A DNA stretch of 64,000 nucleotides from Enterobacteriaceae bacterium (GTDB taxonomy: Bacteria; Pseudomonadota; Gammaproteobacteria; Enterobacterales; Enterobacteriaceae), in the NCBI GenBank assembly GCA_031261005.1, contig JAISKF010000032.1, positions 1-64,000 on the forward strand. Reading direction: 5' to 3'. The notes under the pieces are model-generated. The model was given only the letters and a program-made list of their open reading frames with translations, searched no databases and had not been told where the DNA came from. Numbering within the stretch: position 1 is the first letter of the stretch; each line of letters starts with the position of its first letter. Shown here piece after piece: positions 61,562-64,000 of the stretch. A program made the translations under genes and the position numbers.

Positions 61562-62929
61562 ATGCATATTCATATTCTAGGTATTTGCGGCACTTTTATG
61601 GGCGGTATTGCCATGCTCGCCCGTGCACTTGGACATCATGTTACCGGTTCTGATGCTAACGTTTATCCGCCGATGAGCACGCTGTTAGAAAAGCAAGGCA
61701 TCAATTTAATTCAAGGATATGATCCGGCACAGCTAAATCCACACCCTGATTTAGTCATTATTGGTAATGCAATGGGGCGCGGTAATCCTTGTGTTGAAGC
61801 GGTACTGGAAGAGGGAATTCACTATATTTCAGGACCGCAATGGCTACATGATAATGTCCTGCGCGATCGCTGGGTTGTGGCAGTTGCAGGCACTCATGGC
61901 AAGACAACAACGGCAGGCATGACAGCCTGGATTCTCGAAAGCTGCGGCTATAAACCCGGTTTTGTGATCGGCGGTGTTCCCGGTAATTTTGATGTATCGG
62001 CTCGCTTAGGCGACAGCCCATTCTTTGTGATCGAAGCTGACGAATACGACACCGCTTTCTTCGATAAGCGTTCCAAATTTGTTCATTATTGCCCGCGTAC
62101 TTTAGTCTTAAATAATTTGGAATTTGATCACGCAGATATTTTTGAAGATCTGCGGGCAATTCAAAAACAGTTCCATCATTTAGTGCGTCTGGTTCCTCGT
62201 CAGGGAAAAATTATGCTTCCTGAAAGTGATACCAATTTAAAACAAGTCATTAGTATGGGCTGCTGGAGCGAGCTTGAAACAACGGGTGATGGTCAGTCAT
62301 GGTCAACACATCAATTAACCCCTGATGCCAGCCATTATCAAGTATTGTTCAATAGCGAAGTCGTTGGTGAAGTGAACTGGTCGCTAGTCGGTGAACATAA
62401 TATGCAAAACGGCTTGATGGCAGTTGCAGCAGCGCGCCACGTTGGTATCCAACCGCATGATGCTTGTCAGGCTTTGAATGATTTTATCAATGCACGCCGC
62501 CGGTTAGAATTGCGCGGTGAAGTTAACGGTATTGCGATTTATGATGATTTCGCGCATCACCCTACCGCAATTTTAGCTACTTTATCAGCGCTGCGAAGCA
62601 AAGTTGGCAGTACAGCGCGTATTCTTACAGTGCTGGAACCGCGCTCAAATACCATGAAGATGGGCGTTAATAAAAACGATCTGGCACCCGCTTTTGGTCG
62701 GGCTGATGAAGTATTTATGTTTCAGCCAGCGAATCTAGCGTGGCAAGTTTCCGATGTAACTGATGCTTGTATTCAGCCAGCACATTGGTCAGGCGATTTA
62801 GATGCACTGGTTGATATGATTGTGGATAGCACACAACCCGGCGATAACATTTTAGTAATGAGTAACGGTGGTTTCGGCGGTATCCATGAGAAATTACTGG
62901 CAGGCTTGAAGAAAAAACAAGTGCAATAG
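61562..62929 (+). CDS. mpl: UDP-MurNAc:L-Ala-gamma-D-Glu-meso-DAP ligase Mpl
   Basis: Mpl recycles murein tripeptide by joining it directly to UDP-MurNAc. It has 455 residues (E. coli 457). It shows the Mur-ligase Rossmann start HILGICGTFMGGIAMLARAL, the ATP loop AGTHGKTTTAGM, and YDDFAHHPTAI. ATG 61562 matches the family; a frame from 61523 adds 13 residues. In E. coli yjgA-pmbA follow; here a palindromic element and a tRNA follow. Confidence 0.96.
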   Translation: MHIHILGICGTFMGGIAMLARALGHHVTGSDANVYPPMSTLLEKQGINLIQGYDPAQLNPHPDLVIIGNAMGRGNPCVEAVLEEGIHYISGPQWLHDNVLRDRWVVAVAGTHGKTTTAGMTAWILESCGYKPGFVIGGVPGNFDVSARLGDSPFFVIEADEYDTAFFDKRSKFVHYCPRTLVLNNLEFDHADIFEDLRAIQKQFHHLVRLVPRQGKIMLPESDTNLKQVISMGCWSELETTGDGQSWSTHQLTPDASHYQVLFNSEVVGEVNWSLVGEHNMQNGLMAVAAARHVGIQPHDACQALNDFINARRRLELRGEVNGIAIYDDFAHHPTAILATLSALRSKVGSTARILTVLEPRSNTMKMGVNKNDLAPAFGRADEVFMFQPANLAWQVSDVTDACIQPAHWSGDLDALVDMIVDSTQPGDNILVMSNGGFGGIHEKLLAGLKKKQVQ

Positions 62930-62943
62930 TTGGTATTGTTAAA

Positions 62944-63075
62944 CTATATCCACGATAAATTTCAAATAATTACATGATTTTTGCGTAGGGCGGCAGATTA
63001 CCGCCCTACGTATTATTCTTTATTATTAATTTATTGTTTTTACCACTTTCTTATCCAAACCTGAGATTAACTAAC
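62944..63075. repeat. Palindromic intergenic element, copy 12 (after mpl)
   Basis: Arm ATATCCACGATAAATTTCAA, single core hairpin GTAGGGCGGCAGATTACCGC, then CCTACGTATTATTCTTTATT and the right repeat TTCTTATCCAAACCTGAGAT then TAA. The second internal hairpin is missing. The rest of the gap before the tRNA holds no recognised gene. Confidence 0.8.
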
Positions 63076-63270
63076 CAACGGGCATGGCGATCATCTCTGG
63101 TTTTTTCATTGCCTAAAATAATGAATTATCAAATAGATAATTGTCCAGTCACGGCACACTCACTCTCACCACATTTAATAATGCTGCTTTCAATAAATAC
63201 AATCACCTACAACTGTTCAGAAAACAGACGTTTACTCAAGTAGCTATGGACGAAGCGCCAACGATTACCG

Positions 63271-63287
63271 TATAATCCCCGCCACTC
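63271..63287 (+). promoter_or_regulatory. tRNA-Ile promoter -10 and discriminator
   Basis: A perfect TATAAT (63271-63276) is followed by CCCCGCC, a GC-rich discriminator typical of stable-RNA promoters. A -35 is not obvious (TGGACG lies 18 bases upstream). Confidence 0.65.
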
Positions 63288-63363
63288 GGCCCCTTAGCTC
63301 AGTGGTTAGAGCAGGCGACTCATAATCGCTTGGTCCCCCGTTCAAGCCGGGGAGGGGCCACCA
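63288..63363 (+). tRNA. tRNA-Ile with CAU anticodon (lysidine type)
   Basis: 76 bases including encoded CCA. Acceptor GGCCCC/GGGGCC, D-loop AGCTCAGTGGTTAGAGCA, anticodon loop CTCATAA, T-arm CCCCGTTCAAGCCGGGG. It follows the E. coli ileX/ileY sequence except in the T stem. The CAU anticodon is converted to lysidine-AU by TilS and reads AUA, so this is not an initiator or elongator Met tRNA. Confidence 0.95.
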
Positions 63364-63389
63364 AAATTTAGCTTTGAATACATATAATT

Positions 63390-63417
63390 AAGCCCACTTT
63401 GTTAAGTGGGCTTTTTG
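63390..63417 (+). terminator. Terminator after the tRNA
   Basis: AAGCCCACTT-TGTT-AAGTGGGCTTTTTG: nine-pair stem with five T, about 27 bases past the tRNA. Confidence 0.9.
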
Positions 63418-63479
63418 TTGTTTATCGCAAAGTGGCTGTGAAATGGCAGTAAATTTTTGCTGCCATACCAGATTCCCAC

Positions 63480-64000
63480 CTACATCAACGTCACCGCTAA
63501 TTCAGCGTTTTCTTGCAGGCGATAAATTGGTAGATATTGTGATTTTATCTCGCTGGCGGTTGGGGTTTTAGGTGTTGCTTTTTTCTTCACGGCTGAGGTT
63601 TTGGCTGGCAGGTTGATCAGACCGTTGGAGGCGAAGCTGCTTTGGCTTTCCGGTTCCAGCGCGGCGATGATCAGATTCGCTAACGGTTGTTGCATCGGGA
63701 TATAGTAGTAACCGGCGGTGAGCGCTAAGTCCGTTTCTTCAACTTGTGTGGTGACTTGCACGATCTTATTACCTGCTTTACTTACACTACCGCTAACATC
63801 TTTTTTATTCGCGTTGTTGCGCTGTGCCAGACTGTATAATTGCGCTTTTATTTTCTGCGGTTGGTTGACTACATAAACTTCCACACCTAATGCTTGTAGA
63901 TGCTGTGCGGCTTTTTTCTCGGTTGGTGCTAATAAATAAGCGTAAGGACGCGCGCGGGTAATAACTGGCGTGATGTTTAGTGAAGAGTTCCAATCCACAT
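63480..64000 (-). CDS. M14-family metallopeptidase, C-terminal part (runs off the window)
   Basis: At least 173 residues with no start in the window; the apparent GTG at 63998 is probably an internal Val. The segments PVITRARPYAYLLAPTEKKA, YYIPMQQPLANLIIAALEPE and the ending LPIYRL recall the C-terminal region of large enterobacterial M14 zinc carboxypeptidase-like proteins. The catalytic domain would lie beyond base 64000, so the call rests on C-terminal resemblance only. A Lys/Thr/Pro insertion (about 135-150) is low complexity. Confidence 0.55.
   Translation of the reverse strand, partial: VDWNSSLNITPVITRARPYAYLLAPTEKKAAQHLQALGVEVYVVNQPQKIKAQLYSLAQRNNANKKDVSGSVSKAGNKIVQVTTQVEETDLALTAGYYYIPMQQPLANLIIAALEPESQSSFASNGLINLPAKTSAVKKKATPKTPTASEIKSQYLPIYRLQENAELAVTLM

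Noticed and set aside
63034..63243. 69-codon frame between mpl and the tRNA
   Set aside because: It begins inside a palindromic element and shows no protein features.
63288..63363. tRNA with CAU anticodon as a Met tRNA
   Set aside because: The body matches the E. coli ileX/ileY type, whose anticodon C is modified to lysidine; Met tRNAs have different acceptor stems.

Overview
The window is chromosomal DNA from a gammaproteobacterium of the order Enterobacterales. Gene content and order closely follow Escherichia coli for long stretches. Fis, MlaF, RapZ, PotE and SpeF are close to the E. coli proteins as I remember them. An ERIC element, found in enterobacteria and relatives, lies at about 32540-32682. 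Base composition is moderate, and several intergenic regions are very A/T-rich. I cannot assign a genus. The extras (a CcmA-like bactofilin, a barnase/barstar pair, chromosomal ccdAB) and the missing hpf, npr, yrbG and csrD at their E. coli positions point away from Escherichia/Salmonella.

Layout. 0.2-1.3 kb: degS. 1.5-6.5 kb, minus strand: murA, ibaG and the mla phospholipid-transport genes (mlaFEDCB). 6.9-13.7 kb, plus strand: kdsD-kdsC-lptC-lptA-lptB-rpoN-ptsN-rapZ, i.e. Kdo synthesis, LPS export, sigma-54 and the nitrogen PTS. 13.8-18.6 kb: tldE/pmbA, darP, a barstar/secreted ribonuclease pair, tldD. 18.6-28.4 kb, minus strand: nitrilase, yhdP, rng, maf and mreDCB (cell shape, with cytoplasmic axial filament RNase G). 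28.9-37.0 kb, plus strand: acuI, aroQ, accB-accC, yhdT-panF, prmA, dusB-fis. 37.1-41.3 kb, minus strand: the inducible ornithine decarboxylase operon speF-potE, preceded by a 34-codon leader gene, speFL. 41.6-45.5 kb: ssb and uvrA, divergent, with a LexA box. 45.8-53.5 kb: bactofilin, a DctA-like symporter, alr, dnaB, qorA and a DUF1877 protein. 53.8-55.2 kb: a MerR regulator and an aldo/keto reductase. 55.6-59.6 kb: dusA, then an accessory insertion (ccdAB and a DUF3644/HEPN-like gene), then zur. 59.7-64 kb: an unknown exported protein, fbp, mpl, tRNA-Ile(CAU), and the C-terminal end of an apparent M14 peptidase.

The signals that ordinary gene calling misses are mostly outside the long ORFs. 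(1) speFL at 41134-41238 encodes a 34-residue peptide with the HIRRxxH ornithine-sensing motif, followed by a long leader before speF. (2) A family of roughly 150-200 bp palindromic elements occurs about 14 times. It has TTAACCT..TTTGGATAAG terminal inverted repeats and a GC-rich double-hairpin core, and it sits at six of the nine convergent gene junctions, often supplying or touching the stop codon. (3) One copy lies between the uvrA LexA box and the uvrA start codon. (4) An A/T-rich gene next to ccdAB carries a HEPN-type R-x4-H motif and is a candidate defence RNase. (5) The barnase-like protein has every catalytic residue and a membrane/signal segment, with its barstar directly downstream.

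Most genes are ordinary housekeeping genes whose start codons I corrected by comparison with remembered E. coli homologues and by ribosome binding sites. No CRISPR array, rRNA, prophage or complete insertion sequence was seen.
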